A stretch of 64,000 bases of DNA from Salinigranum salinum (GCF_009176545.1 NZ_VTOJ01000001.1:930001-994000), one strand, 5' to 3'; positions 17,891 through 27,370 are shown, counted from the first letter of the stretch. Made by a program: numbers and translations. The notes: generated by a model from the sequence alone, not told the origin.

Positions 17891-18809
17891 ACCGTCCCCA
17901 CGAATCGCCGTCGTCGGCAGTTACAACGTCGGGCTGACGATGGTCGTGCCACGCTTTCCGACGCCCGGCGAGACCGTCCTCGGCGACTCCTTCGCCGAGG
18001 GTCCCGGCGGCAAGGGATCGAACCAGGCGATCGGTGTCGCCCGCCTCGGCGGCGAGGCGACGTTCGTCGGCCAGGTCGGCGACGACAGCTACGCCGACGA
18101 CGCGTTCGCCCTGTGGGACCGGGAGGGCGTCGACGCGACGCACGTGACGCGCAACCCCGAGACGCACACCGGGGTCGGCTTCGTCATCGTGAGCGAGGAC
18201 GGCGAGAACGAGATCACCGTCGCCCCCGGCGCGAACGACGCGCTCGACGCCGCGGCCATCGACGCGGCCTCGTCGGAGTTCGCCGGCGTCGACGCCCTGC
18301 TCTGTCAGCTCGAGGTCGGCGACGAACCGATCGAGGCCGCCGTGCGGACCGCCTCGGCGGCTGGAGCAGACGTCGTGTTGAACCCCGCGCCCGCCCGCGA
18401 ACTCCCGGCGGCAGTGCTCGAACGCGTCGACTACCTCACCCCGAACCAGAACGAGGCCCGGCTCATGCTCGGACTGGACCCCGACGCCGACCGCGACGAC
18501 GAGAGCGTCGCCGCCGACCTCCGCGCGCTCGGCGTCGACACCGTCGTGATGACCCGCGGGGCCGCGGGCGCGCTCGTCGTCACCGACGGCGGGATCGAGG
18601 CCGTCGACTCGTTCGACGTCGACGTCGTGGACACGACCGGCGCGGGCGACTCGTTCAACGCCGCCCTCGCGGTCGCGCTCTCCGAGGGGCTGCCCATCGG
18701 CCGGGCCACGCGCTTCGCGTGCGCCGCGGGCGCGCTCGCGACGACCGCGGCCGAGGTCATCCCGGGCCTCCCCGACCGCGAGACGGTCGCGGCGCTCGTC
18801 GGCGAGTAG
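17877..18809 (+). CDS. PfkB-family sugar kinase (ribokinase-like)
   Basis: A 310-residue kinase. The N-terminal motif GPGGKGSNQAIGVARLGG and the C-terminal GAGDSFNAALAVAL, with the catalytic Asp, are the two PfkB signatures; the first is of ribokinase type. The likely reaction is phosphorylation of ribose, deoxyribose or a related sugar. An RbsD-type mutarotase lies 3 kb away and a ribose-type ABC importer 6 kb away, which supports ribose use. ATG 17877 gives MASTEPSPRIAVVGSYNVG and overlaps the end of the small upstream frame. Confidence 0.88.
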   Translation: MASTEPSPRIAVVGSYNVGLTMVVPRFPTPGETVLGDSFAEGPGGKGSNQAIGVARLGGEATFVGQVGDDSYADDAFALWDREGVDATHVTRNPETHTGVGFVIVSEDGENEITVAPGANDALDAAAIDAASSEFAGVDALLCQLEVGDEPIEAAVRTASAAGADVVLNPAPARELPAAVLERVDYLTPNQNEARLMLGLDPDADRDDESVAADLRALGVDTVVMTRGAAGALVVTDGGIEAVDSFDVDVVDTTGAGDSFNAALAVALSEGLPIGRATRFACAAGALATTAAEVIPGLPDRETVAALVGE

Positions 18810-18890
18810 AGAGTCACGCTGTCCCCTCGCCGCGGTCGGGCGGTCGTGTGACCGTCCGAGCGGCGTCCCCCGCGTGACGACACCGGGACC

Positions 18891-20087
18891 CTACGTGTGA
18901 TCGGCGGTGACCGCCGCCTCGTCCGCGACGAGTGACTCGACCTCCTCCTCGTCGTATCCGTGCTCGACGAGCACGTCCCGCGTGTGCTCGCCGAAGGTAG
19001 GGGGCGACCGGGAGACTTCGGCGGGCGTCTCCGACAACGACACCGGGACGCCCGTCGTCTTGAACTGTCCACCAGCCGGGTGGTCGAGTTCGACGACCAT
19101 GTCGTTGTGCTGGGCCTGCGGGTGGGACTCGACGTCGGACGACTGGCCCACGGCGTTCGCCTGTACGTCGGCGTCGACGAGTGCGTCGATCAGGTCGGTC
19201 GTGCGCCACTCCTGGGTCGACTCCTCGATACGGTCGTGGACCTCGTCGCGGCGGGCGAACAGCTCCGCCTGGTCACCGTACTCCCGGAGGGCGTCGTCGT
19301 CGAGCACGTCCGCGATGTCGTCCATTGGGGCCATCCCGATGGCCGCGTAGCCATCCGCGGTCTCGTAGATCCCGTAGGGGGGGTAGAGGTACGGGTGTCC
19401 GTGTGTCTTCTCGCCGCGATCGAGGTCCTCACCCGTGTTCATGGCGTACGTGAGTTCGTTACACTGGAAGTCGATCGCCGCATCGAACAGCGACGTCTCC
19501 ACCTTCTGCCCCGTGCCGGTCCTTGCCCGGTAGTAGAGCGCCTGTAGCGTATGCATCGCCGCGAGGGTGCCCGTGTGCTCGTCGACGACCGACGTCCCGG
19601 CCGGTGTCGGTGGGTCGTCCGCTCGACCGGTGTTGGCCGCGAGCCCGCTCACGGCCTGGTAGATCATGTCCTGCCCCGGACGGTCGGCGTACGGTCCGGT
19701 CGACCCGTAGCCGGAGACGTGGACGTAGACGACGTTCTCGTTGTACTCGACCACGTCCTCGTAGCCGAACCCCAGCCGCTCCATCGTGCCCGGCCTGAAG
19801 TTGTGCATCACCACGTCGGCGTCCGCGACGATCCGCTCTGCGGCCTCCTTGCCACCGTCGGACTTCAGGTCCAGGACGACGCTTCGTTTGCTGCGGTTCA
19901 TCGTGAGGTAGCCGAACCCCTCCCCATCGAGATACTCCCCGCAGTAAGTCATCCGACGCTGCGGCTCGCCGTGCGGGGGTTCGATCTTGATCACGTCCGC
20001 GCCCATGTCACCGAGTTTCTGCGCTGCCCACGCGCCGGCCATCAACTGCGTAAAATCGGCGATCTTGATGTCGTCAAGCGGTCGCAT
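18891..20087 (-). CDS. CaiB/BaiF (family III) CoA-transferase
   Basis: A 398-residue family III CoA-transferase or acyl-CoA racemase. It begins with RPLDDIKIADFTQLMAGAWAAQKLGDMGADVIKIE, the standard opening, and has RSKRSVVLDLKS, NFRPGTMERLGF and VVDEHTGTLAAM, the last containing the conserved catalytic Asp. It transfers CoA between organic acids, or racemises a 2-methylacyl-CoA. It lies downstream of an enoyl-CoA hydratase on the same strand, so the pair probably activates and hydrates one acid. A GTTAAT box at about 20115 precedes the ATG by 28 bases, so it may also have its own promoter. Confidence 0.9.
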   Translation of the reverse strand: MRPLDDIKIADFTQLMAGAWAAQKLGDMGADVIKIEPPHGEPQRRMTYCGEYLDGEGFGYLTMNRSKRSVVLDLKSDGGKEAAERIVADADVVMHNFRPGTMERLGFGYEDVVEYNENVVYVHVSGYGSTGPYADRPGQDMIYQAVSGLAANTGRADDPPTPAGTSVVDEHTGTLAAMHTLQALYYRARTGTGQKVETSLFDAAIDFQCNELTYAMNTGEDLDRGEKTHGHPYLYPPYGIYETADGYAAIGMAPMDDIADVLDDDALREYGDQAELFARRDEVHDRIEESTQEWRTTDLIDALVDADVQANAVGQSSDVESHPQAQHNDMVVELDHPAGGQFKTTGVPVSLSETPAEVSRSPPTFGEHTRDVLVEHGYDEEEVESLVADEAAVTADHT

Positions 20088-20192
20088 AGTGAGACACACC
20101 CGCATGCACGGATTAACTCTTCCGGTACCGACCGAGCCACCGTCTACCCGGGACTGTCGGGAACACACACCGACGCGATGGGTTCGACGCGA

Positions 20193-20951
20193 TCAGTTGT
20201 CCGACCACTCCGGGTCGCGGTCGCTGAAGAACGCGTCCATCCCTTCGAGCACGTCGTCCATGCTGAAGATGAGCGTCAGTGCGTTCACCGCTTCGGCTTC
20301 GTCACCGAGTCGGGAGTTGAGGATGCGTTTGATCAGCCGGGCGGACATCGGGGCCGTGCTGGCGATCGCCTCGGCCCGGTCGGCGACGACGTCGTCGATC
20401 TCCTCGGACGAGACGACTTCGTTGACCAGTCCGTAGTCGTAGGCCTCCTCGACCGACAGCTCCCTGTTCGTGAGCATCAACTCGCGTGTCCGCTTCAGGC
20501 CGATCAACTGCGGAAATCGCATCATTCCGATCCCGGGGACGGCCCCGACGAGCGACTCGGGAAGCCGGAACGAGGCGTTCTCGGTGGCGATCGTCACGTC
20601 CGGGATGACCGCGAGTTCGCATCCACCGCCGTGGGCGAGCCCGTCGACCTTGGCGATGACGGGCGTCTCGATGCGTTCGATCGTCAGTCCACACGACATG
20701 ATGTGTCTGGCGTACGCGCGAGCGTCGCCGGCCGTCTCGAACTCGAAGTCGCCGATGTCGTCGCCGGAGCAGAACGCCTTGCCCGCACCCTGCAGGACCA
20801 CGACGCGAACGTCCCGATCCTCGTCCGCCGCGACGAGCGCGTCCCTGAGGCCCGCCCACGTGGATTCGGCGAGCGCATTGAGCCGGTTCGGGCGGTTGAG
20901 CGTGATCGTCGCAGTCTGGCCCTCGATGTCGAACAGGAGGTCGTCGCTCAT
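20193..20951 (-). CDS. enoyl-CoA hydratase/isomerase family protein
   Basis: A 252-residue crotonase-fold protein. The oxyanion-hole segments are GAGKAFCSGDDI and DGLAHGGGCELAVIPDV; both catalytic glutamates are present (E in GGCELA and E in RLPESLVG). Hydration of an enoyl-CoA is therefore likely. A TATATT box at about 20975 on the minus strand lies 25 bases before the ATG. The CoA-transferase follows 105 bases downstream. Confidence 0.9.
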   Translation of the reverse strand: MSDDLLFDIEGQTATITLNRPNRLNALAESTWAGLRDALVAADEDRDVRVVVLQGAGKAFCSGDDIGDFEFETAGDARAYARHIMSCGLTIERIETPVIAKVDGLAHGGGCELAVIPDVTIATENASFRLPESLVGAVPGIGMMRFPQLIGLKRTRELMLTNRELSVEEAYDYGLVNEVVSSEEIDDVVADRAEAIASTAPMSARLIKRILNSRLGDEAEAVNALTLIFSMDDVLEGMDAFFSDRDPEWSDN

Positions 20952-21280
20952 ACCCCTACCTGAACGAGTCAGGTAATATACCCATCGGCAGGGGGGACGT
21001 CCGGACAGGGAGGCGGTGTGCGCCGAGCAGGGGGGTTTCTCCGGTCGTGTGCAGCGATCCTCCTGTCAGATCCCGGGTGAAAAACGGTGGGTCCCGGAGG
21101 TGTCCTCCTGTCGGTCAATCCGTCGCACGCCCAGCACGGACGTTCGAGGACGGCTCCGTCCCGGTGCCCGCCCACGACAGTATGCCGGAGGCGTTCGAGT
21201 ACACCCCCGTGGATCGCGTGGATCCTCGCGCCCGCGGCCGGGGGCACCCACCGTCGTCGACGAGTCGACGGTCGTCCCCG
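20952..21280. other. gene-free stretch with the hydratase promoter
   Basis: About 330 bases between the hydratase start and the end of the RbsD gene. Apart from the minus-strand TATA-like element near 20970-20980, no feature was seen. Confidence 0.45.
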
Positions 21281-21769
21281 TCACTCCTCGCCGTACATCT
21301 CGGTGTACCGTTCCTCGTAGGCCGGCGGCATCGACACCTCGTCGTCGGCGAACCACGCCTTCGGGTCGGTGCCGCACTGGATGACGATGTTCCCCCAGGG
21401 GTTGAAGTCGCCCGTCCGGACGATGGCTTTCGCTTCAGAACCGTACGCGAGTACGTCCTCGTGTGGGATGGTGTCGACCTCCGTGCCCGACCCTTCGCCG
21501 TAGACCTCGTTGACGAGGCGGTCGAGCGGCGGGTTCATCTCCGGCACGTCGTCGGCGTACAGCACCCGCTCGGCGATGAGTTCGTCGTCGACCGCGGTCA
21601 ACACCTGTTCGATGGTCGGGATCCCCCGCGTGAGCGCGAGGTCGATCCGGTTCGCGTCGTCGGGGATGGGAAAGCCCGCGTCGACGATCATCAACACGTC
21701 CGTGTGACCCATCGCAGCGATCGCGCCGGCGAGTTCGGCGTTCAGGATCGAGGTGTCGTCTCGTTTCAT
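21281..21769 (-). CDS. RbsD/FucU-family sugar mutarotase
   Basis: A 162-residue protein of the RbsD/FucU family, which interconverts pyranose and furanose or anomeric forms of ribose or fucose so that kinases and dehydrogenases get the right form. Family blocks are GHTDVLMIVDAGFPIP, RIDLALTRGIPT and the C-terminal AIVRTGDFNPWGNIVIQCG. The catalytic His is in GHTD (GHGD in most relatives). The ATG at 21769-21767 gives MKRDDTSILNAEL; the longer open frame overlaps the divergent SDR gene and is a shadow. Confidence 0.88.
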   Translation of the reverse strand: MKRDDTSILNAELAGAIAAMGHTDVLMIVDAGFPIPDDANRIDLALTRGIPTIEQVLTAVDDELIAERVLYADDVPEMNPPLDRLVNEVYGEGSGTEVDTIPHEDVLAYGSEAKAIVRTGDFNPWGNIVIQCGTDPKAWFADDEVSMPPAYEERYTEMYGEE

Positions 21770-21925
21770 ACGGTGGTCATGCGACCGGGGCCTGCATGAA
21801 AGTATCCCCCGACCGGACTCCGGCCAGGCAGACGAGACCTGGCGACCGACGACGCGACACACCCCGGAGGGGGCCGACGCGGCACGCCAGCCACAATTAA
21901 GACGGTCGCCGTCGATTCGACTGAC

Positions 21926-22711
21926 ATGCAGGCAGATCGACACAGTGGACGGACCGTGATCGTGACCGGGGCCGCCAGCGGGATCGGCCGCGGCGTGGCG
22001 CTCCGGTTCGGCGAGGAGGGCGCGAACGTCGTCGTCGCGGACGTCACCCGGGAGCCGAAACGGGGCGAGCGGTACGACACGGACGTGACGACGCCGACCG
22101 ACGAACTCATCACGGCGGAGACGCCGGGCGACGCGATCTACGTCGAGACGGACGTCTCGGACCCCGAGAGCGTGGCGGCGATGGTCGAGACCACGGTCGA
22201 CACCTACGGTGGCATCGACGTGGTGGTGAACAACGCCGGTATCTACGTCCCCGGCGGGGCGCGGGAGATCTCGGTCGAGACGTGGAACGACGTGACGGGC
22301 GTCGACCTCGACGGGACGTTCTACTGCGCGAAGTTCGCCATCCCGCATCTCGTCGAATCCGAGGGGAGCATCATCAACGTCGGCTCCGTCAACGCCTCGG
22401 AGGGCGGCGGCGGGCCGCCGTACGCGGCGTCGAAAGCCGGCGTGGTGAACCTCACGCGCGACCTCGCGACGGAACTCGGCGCGGAGAACGTACGCGTCAA
22501 CTGTATCAACCCCGGCTTCATCGAGACGCCGATCCAGGACTACCTCACGGAGGAGGACGTCGAGAAGATGACCCACCAGACGCTCCTCCCGCGGTTCGGG
22601 CTGCCGCGAGACGTCGGCGACGCGGCCGTCTTCCTCGCCAGCGACGAGGCGTCGTTCGTCACGGGCGAGCAGCTCCACGTCGACGGCGGCTGGACGGCAC
22701 ACCGGCTCTGA
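21926..22711 (+). CDS. SDR-family sugar/alcohol dehydrogenase
   Basis: A 261-residue classical short-chain dehydrogenase. TGAASGIG is the NAD(P) glycine motif, NNAG is present, and the catalytic set is S in INVGSVNAS plus YAASK. An Asp after the second strand (VVADV) favours NAD. An inserted segment of about 20 residues follows the second strand (REPKRGERYDTD...). The C-terminus, SFVTGEQLHVDGGWTAHRL, is typical. With Gfo6 and RbsD as neighbours, a sugar substrate is likely. An AATTAAG box lies about 28-30 bases before the ATG. Confidence 0.88.
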   Translation: MQADRHSGRTVIVTGAASGIGRGVALRFGEEGANVVVADVTREPKRGERYDTDVTTPTDELITAETPGDAIYVETDVSDPESVAAMVETTVDTYGGIDVVVNNAGIYVPGGAREISVETWNDVTGVDLDGTFYCAKFAIPHLVESEGSIINVGSVNASEGGGGPPYAASKAGVVNLTRDLATELGAENVRVNCINPGFIETPIQDYLTEEDVEKMTHQTLLPRFGLPRDVGDAAVFLASDEASFVTGEQLHVDGGWTAHRL

Positions 22712-22851
22712 GACGCCCCGGAGAGCCGGAACGCACGGGCGGTGTCTGGATCGTCATCGCCGGGCAGTCTCGGGGTCGTCGGGCGGTGTCCGGATCATCG
22801 GGGGACGGGTGCCGAACCCGGCGCGGTCGTCGTCGGCCCCGAGTCAGCGGT

Positions 22852-23922
22852 TCAGAGGGTGACGCGTTCGCCCGTCTCCGCCGACTCGTAGATGGCCTCG
22901 ATGGCCCGCATGTCGACGAGGCCGTGTCGACCAGTCGCTACCGGTTCCGTCTCGGTCCGGATGCAGGTCGCCACGTAGTCGAACTCCTCGGTCATCTGGT
23001 TCGCCTGCTCGAAGGAGATGTCGCCGCCGACGCCGTGCCCGCGGAGCGTCACCTCGCGGTCCTGCCACGGGTAGAAGATCGGGTCGAGGATCAGCTCACC
23101 CTCGGTCCCGAGGATGCGGAGGTGACTCGACGCGTACGCGTTGTGCGTCGCCGTGCAGACCGCGTCGACGTCATTCGGGAACTCGGCGGTGAAGGAGACG
23201 CGCTCGTCCACCTCCTCGAACGCCGGATGGAGCGTGTGGGTGACGCCGTACACCGCGGTCGGGTCGGCGTCGAGGACGAACCGGGCGGTGTTCAGCGGGT
23301 AGATGCCGATGTCGATCATCGAACACCCTCCCGCGAGGTCGGCGTTCAGCCGCCACTGGTTCTCGTCCGGGACGAGTTCGAGTAGCGGACCGGACATCCC
23401 GCCGTGGATCTGGACCGGGTCGCCGATGAACCCCTCGTCGACGAGTTCCTTCGCCCGTCTGACCGCCGGCTCCGTGTGCATCCGGTAGGCGATGTACAGG
23501 AAGACGTCCGCCTCGTCACAGGCCGCGATGAGCCGTTCGGCACGGTCGCTCGACGCCTCCATCGGCTTCTCGCACAGGACCGCCTTCTCCTGTTCGGCGG
23601 CGCTCTCGACGTAGTCGAGGTGGGTCGCGTTCGGCGTGCAGACGTACACCGCGTCGTACTGGTCGGCGTGGTCGCCCGCGTGGTACGCCTCCGCGGAGAT
23701 CCCCTCGACGCCGTCGTGGTCGGCGGCGGCGTCGGCGGCCTTCTCGGCCGACCGGCTCACCAGGACGCTCGTCTCGCAGTAGTCGCTCTCGGCGATGGCC
23801 GGCATCGCCTGTTCGAGCACCCACCAGCCGAGCCCGACGAGCGCGAAGCGGACGGGCTCCGTCTCGTCTAGTCGATCCCAGTCTCGCTCGGTGAACGAAT
23901 CGAAGTACGATCGTATCGACAT
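22852..23922 (-). CDS. gfo6: Gfo6-type D-xylose (sugar) 1-dehydrogenase
   Basis: A 356-residue Gfo/Idh/MocA enzyme. It carries the features I associate with the haloarchaeal D-xylose 1-dehydrogenase Gfo6: an N-terminal extension ending in a FDSFTERDW helix, the dinucleotide motif GLGWW (30-34) and CEKPME (117-122). It oxidises an aldose to its lactone with NAD(P). This is the first step of haloarchaeal pentose oxidation, whose later steps are matched by the enolase- and FAH-family enzymes at 12-17 kb. It is divergent from the ABC importer at 24072 and probably shares regulation with it. Confidence 0.83.
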   Translation of the reverse strand: MSIRSYFDSFTERDWDRLDETEPVRFALVGLGWWVLEQAMPAIAESDYCETSVLVSRSAEKAADAAADHDGVEGISAEAYHAGDHADQYDAVYVCTPNATHLDYVESAAEQEKAVLCEKPMEASSDRAERLIAACDEADVFLYIAYRMHTEPAVRRAKELVDEGFIGDPVQIHGGMSGPLLELVPDENQWRLNADLAGGCSMIDIGIYPLNTARFVLDADPTAVYGVTHTLHPAFEEVDERVSFTAEFPNDVDAVCTATHNAYASSHLRILGTEGELILDPIFYPWQDREVTLRGHGVGGDISFEQANQMTEEFDYVATCIRTETEPVATGRHGLVDMRAIEAIYESAETGERVTL

Positions 23923-24025
23923 CCGTGGGCAGTACCGAACGCGGTGTGATAGGTGTTGTGCCCCGCGCCACGGACCACGCACTCGACGCCGACCGGTTTC
24001 CGACAGGCGGTGCGACCGTCTCTCA

Positions 24026-24051
24026 CAAACGTTTGCAAACATTTATATAAA
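24026..24051 (+). promoter_or_regulatory. overlapping palindromes and TATA box of the ribose-type importer
   Basis: CAAACGTTTGCAAAC (24026-24040) contains two overlapping perfect 10-bp palindromes, CAAACGTTTG and GTTTGCAAAC. A TATA box, TTTATATAA (24042-24050), follows directly and lies 26 bases before the ATG at 24072. A protein bound at the palindromes would touch the BRE/TATA region, as expected for a sugar-responsive regulator. Confidence 0.6.
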
Positions 24052-24071
24052 TCCCGTCAGTCAACTGTTCC

Positions 24072-25295
24072 ATGCCAGCTCGTGACGATGTCATCGAGAT
24101 TACGGTTGGTGCCGGTGTCTCACGGCGAAGTCTGCTGAAACAGGTCTCGGCTGCAGTGAGCGCCGGTGCGCTCACCGGCCTCGCGGGATGTGGGGCCCAG
24201 CAGGGCGAAGGGCCGGGCACGGCCACCGAGATGACGACCAACGAGGCACAGGAACAGACCGAGAGCGGTGACGGCGACAGCGGCGACGGCGGCGGTGGTG
24301 GCGGCGACAGTGAGGTGCCGAACTACCAGCTCATCAACCTCACGCCGCCGCCGACGGAGCTCAACTACAGCAGCGCCCCGCCGAGTCGCTCCATCACGAT
24401 GGTCACGCACGACGCGAGTACCTCGTTCTTCGTGCCGACCATCGCCGGTCTGCACGACGCCGCCCGTCAGCTCGGCTGGGAGGCGACGTTCACGGGCCCG
24501 ACGAGCGGCTTCGACGTCACCCGACAGGTCGAACTCATCGAGTCGGCGATCGACTCCGGGCCGGACGCCATCGCGACGACCATCGTCGATCAGAACGCGT
24601 ACAACAACACCATCCCGCGGGCGTTCGAGAACGACATCCCCGTGGTGACGTACAACACGAACCCGCTCACGCGCGACCAGATGCGCGAGAAGTTCGGCCG
24701 TGCGCTCGCGTACACCGGCCAGGGCCAGGTCGGTGCCGGCTACGTCTGTGGGCTCGCGCTCCTCGAACGGCTCCCCGACGACGCCACGACGGTCACCATC
24801 GGGACGTGCTGTCCGGGGGCGAGTTTCTCCGCGAACCGCTCGCGCGGGATGGAGCTCGCGATCAGACAGAACTCCGATCTCGAACTGACCCAGATGGTCA
24901 ACTACACCGGGCAGGCCTCCGAGGGTGTCTCCACGCTGGAGAACCACATCACCGCCAACCCGAACGTCGACGGGATCATCGGCACCGACGCGTTCACCTG
25001 GTTCATCGGTGACGCGATCGCCAACCAGGGCGCCGAGGACGACATCGTCGGCGGCGGGTTCGACCTGACGGGCCAGACGCTCGAGCACATCTCGGACGAG
25101 ATACTCAAGTTCACCATCGGGCAGGACCCCTACTCGCAGGGGTACGTTCCGACGAACCAGATGTTCCAGTACCTCGACCGGGGAATCCCGGCGAAGAACT
25201 ACCCGACGGGTGCGGAAGTCATCGACACCAGCAACATCGAGTTCGCACAGCGTCGCTCCGACTGGGGCACGCTGCGCGAGTGGCAGCAGTCGTAG
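24072..25295 (+). CDS. ribose-type sugar ABC transporter substrate-binding lipoprotein
   Basis: A 407-residue exported binding protein of the periplasmic-binding type 1 fold (Peripla_BP_4, ribose/autoinducer-2 type). The signal has a twin-arginine motif (SRRSLLKQV) and a lipobox ending GLAGC near residue 40, followed by a Gly/Asp/Glu linker. The mature part contains DVTRQVELIESAIDSGPDAIATT, typical of the family. It should deliver sugar to the ATPase and permease that follow in the same operon. The gfo6 gene diverges from it, which suggests a pentose ligand. Confidence 0.88.
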   Translation: MPARDDVIEITVGAGVSRRSLLKQVSAAVSAGALTGLAGCGAQQGEGPGTATEMTTNEAQEQTESGDGDSGDGGGGGGDSEVPNYQLINLTPPPTELNYSSAPPSRSITMVTHDASTSFFVPTIAGLHDAARQLGWEATFTGPTSGFDVTRQVELIESAIDSGPDAIATTIVDQNAYNNTIPRAFENDIPVVTYNTNPLTRDQMREKFGRALAYTGQGQVGAGYVCGLALLERLPDDATTVTIGTCCPGASFSANRSRGMELAIRQNSDLELTQMVNYTGQASEGVSTLENHITANPNVDGIIGTDAFTWFIGDAIANQGAEDDIVGGGFDLTGQTLEHISDEILKFTIGQDPYSQGYVPTNQMFQYLDRGIPAKNYPTGAEVIDTSNIEFAQRRSDWGTLREWQQS

Positions 25296-25334
25296 ACGGT
25301 CGCTAACGCGCCCCTCACGGGGATTCACTCAAAT

Positions 25335-26156
25335 ATGTCATCAGAGAAAATAATCGAGACCAGAAACCTCTCGAAGCACTTCGGGAGCGTCAAGGCAGTA
25401 CAGTCCGTCTCGCTCGACGTCAGGAAGGGTGAGGTGCTCGCCCTCGTCGGCGACAACGGGGCCGGCAAGTCGACGATGATCAAGATGCTGTGCGGCGTCC
25501 TGCAGCCGACCGACGGCGAGATCGTCCTCCGCGGGGAGGAGACCTCGTTCAGCAACTACAACGACGCCCGACAGGCGGGCATCGAGACCGTCTACCAGGA
25601 CCTGGCGCTCGCACGGGCACAGAGCGTCGCCGCGAACGTGTTCCTCGGCCACGAGGCGGTCCGGGACGACCTCCTCGGTCGCCTGTTCGGGTTCGTCGAC
25701 GAGGAGCACATGATGCGGGAAGCCGAGAAGGCACTCGACCGGGTGAACATCCCCATCGACCCCGAGGCGAAGGTCCGTAACCTCTCGGGCGGTCAGCAGC
25801 AGGCGGTCGCCATCGCTCGCGCGCTGCAGTCGAACCCGGACATCCTCATCATGGACGAGCCGACGAGCGCGCTCTCGATCGAGGGCGTCCGCAACGTGCT
25901 CCGGGTCGTCGACGACCTGCGTTCGCAGGGGATCACCATCATCCTCATCAGCCACAACATTCGCCAGGTGCTGGCGACCGCCGACCGCATCAGCGTGCTC
26001 GCGCAGGGCCGCCTGATGGGGACGCGCGACGCCGAGGAGACCGACCGCGAGGAGATCGTCTCGATGATGATGGGCGTCGAGGACGGCGAGGAGATCCTCG
26101 ACCTCGGTGACGAGGGCGACGAGACTGCGGTCGCCGACGGCGGGGAGGTCGCCTGA
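25335..26156 (+). CDS. sugar ABC transporter ATP-binding protein (RbsA/FrcA type)
   Basis: A 273-residue single-domain ATPase, half the length of bacterial RbsA and like FrcA. Walker A is GDNGAGKST, the signature is LSGGQQQ, Walker B is ILIMDEPTSAL and the switch His is in LISHN. An acidic C-terminal tail of about 20 residues follows. It sits 39 bases after the binding protein and 1 base before the permease ATG. Confidence 0.93.
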   Translation: MSSEKIIETRNLSKHFGSVKAVQSVSLDVRKGEVLALVGDNGAGKSTMIKMLCGVLQPTDGEIVLRGEETSFSNYNDARQAGIETVYQDLALARAQSVAANVFLGHEAVRDDLLGRLFGFVDEEHMMREAEKALDRVNIPIDPEAKVRNLSGGQQQAVAIARALQSNPDILIMDEPTSALSIEGVRNVLRVVDDLRSQGITIILISHNIRQVLATADRISVLAQGRLMGTRDAEETDREEIVSMMMGVEDGEEILDLGDEGDETAVADGGEVA

Positions 26157-26157
26157 G

Positions 26158-27183
26158 ATGGCCGACGGACAGGCGACGGCCGAGTCGACGGCCACGATCC
26201 GCGCACAGGAAGACGGCGTTGTCGGCCGGGTGCTCGCCCGGCGCGAGCTCGGCGTCTTCCTCGGCTTCCTCCTCCTGTTCGGGCTCATCGCGGTGACGCG
26301 GCCGGACATCTTCTTCAACTGGGACGCCATCTCGGGGATCATCTCCCGACTGCTCCGACAGGTGTCGTCGTACATCATCATCGGCGTCGGGATGACGTAC
26401 CTCATCATCGGCGGGGAGTTCGACCTCTCGATCGGGTCGATGTTCGCCGTCGGCGGTCTCATCTTCGCCATCCTCCTGGGCGACGGCTACAGCGCGGTCG
26501 TCGCGATCCTGATCGTGCTCCTGGCCGGTGCGGGCGTGGGGCTCGCCAACGGGACCATCGTCACGAAGGCGGGCGTCCCTTCGCTCATCACCACCATCGG
26601 GATGCTGTCGGTGCTCCGGGGCGTCGCGTTCTTCCTCACGCCCGGCGGATCGCGGAGCGTCGATCAGGACCTCGGCCTCATCCAGATCTTCGGCGGGAGT
26701 CGCGACATCATCGGCGTCGAGGTCACCAACCAGGTGTTCTGGGCGCTCGCCGTGCTCATCGTCTTCGGGGTCTTCCTCCAGCGGAGCCGGTTCGGCTACC
26801 ACGTGTACGCCGTCGGCGACGACGAACAGGCCGCGAGCAACGCCGGGATCGACACCGACCGCGTGAAGATCATCAACTTCGTCCTCACGGGCGTCCTCGC
26901 GGCGCTCGCCGGCGTCATCAGCATCTCGTACTTCGGGACGATGTTCGGCACCGCCGGATCGGGCTTCGAGCTGCTCGTCATCGCCGCGGTCGTCATCGGT
27001 GGCACCAACCTCTTCGGCGGGGAGGGCACGCTCCTCGGGACGTTCCTCGGCGCGCTCGTCATCGGCGTCATCCCCGTGTTGCTGGTGCTGAACGGCTTCG
27101 CCGTCGAGATCCAGGAGTTCCTCACGGGCGTCGTCATCATCGCCGCTGTCCTCGTGGACATCTTCATCCGTCGGCGCGGCTGA
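26158..27183 (+). CDS. sugar ABC transporter permease (RbsC/FrcC type)
   Basis: A 341-residue membrane protein of the branched-chain/ribose permease family with about ten helices. GGEFDLSIGSMFAVGGL and the late VIGGTNLFGGEGTLLGTFLGAL are the usual CUT2 permease blocks. It completes the importer 24072-27183. ATG 26158 directly follows the ATPase stop (TGAGATG). A T-containing stretch at about 27184-27205 may end transcription. Confidence 0.92.
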   Translation: MADGQATAESTATIRAQEDGVVGRVLARRELGVFLGFLLLFGLIAVTRPDIFFNWDAISGIISRLLRQVSSYIIIGVGMTYLIIGGEFDLSIGSMFAVGGLIFAILLGDGYSAVVAILIVLLAGAGVGLANGTIVTKAGVPSLITTIGMLSVLRGVAFFLTPGGSRSVDQDLGLIQIFGGSRDIIGVEVTNQVFWALAVLIVFGVFLQRSRFGYHVYAVGDDEQAASNAGIDTDRVKIINFVLTGVLAALAGVISISYFGTMFGTAGSGFELLVIAAVVIGGTNLFGGEGTLLGTFLGALVIGVIPVLLVLNGFAVEIQEFLTGVVIIAAVLVDIFIRRRG

Positions 27184-27370
27184 TTTCGTCCCCTCGTTTT
27201 CGTTCTCCGTCCGTTCGCCTCCCGGTCGCGTCTGCTCTCCCGTTTCGGAGAGTCCCGTCCCGTCTCGTGATGTGCCGCCGCTCGCCGTCGTTCTCCGCCC
27301 CATCCCCCTCCACTGTTCGTCGCCTCGCTCGATACCCCAGGGACGGCGGTGTGTCGCACGAGCCGCCGGC

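Noticed and set aside
22736..22800. 21-bp imperfect direct repeat after the SDR gene
   Set aside because: GGGCGGTGTCYGGATCRTC occurs twice with two mismatches; it is short, lies between two gene ends and has no associated signal.
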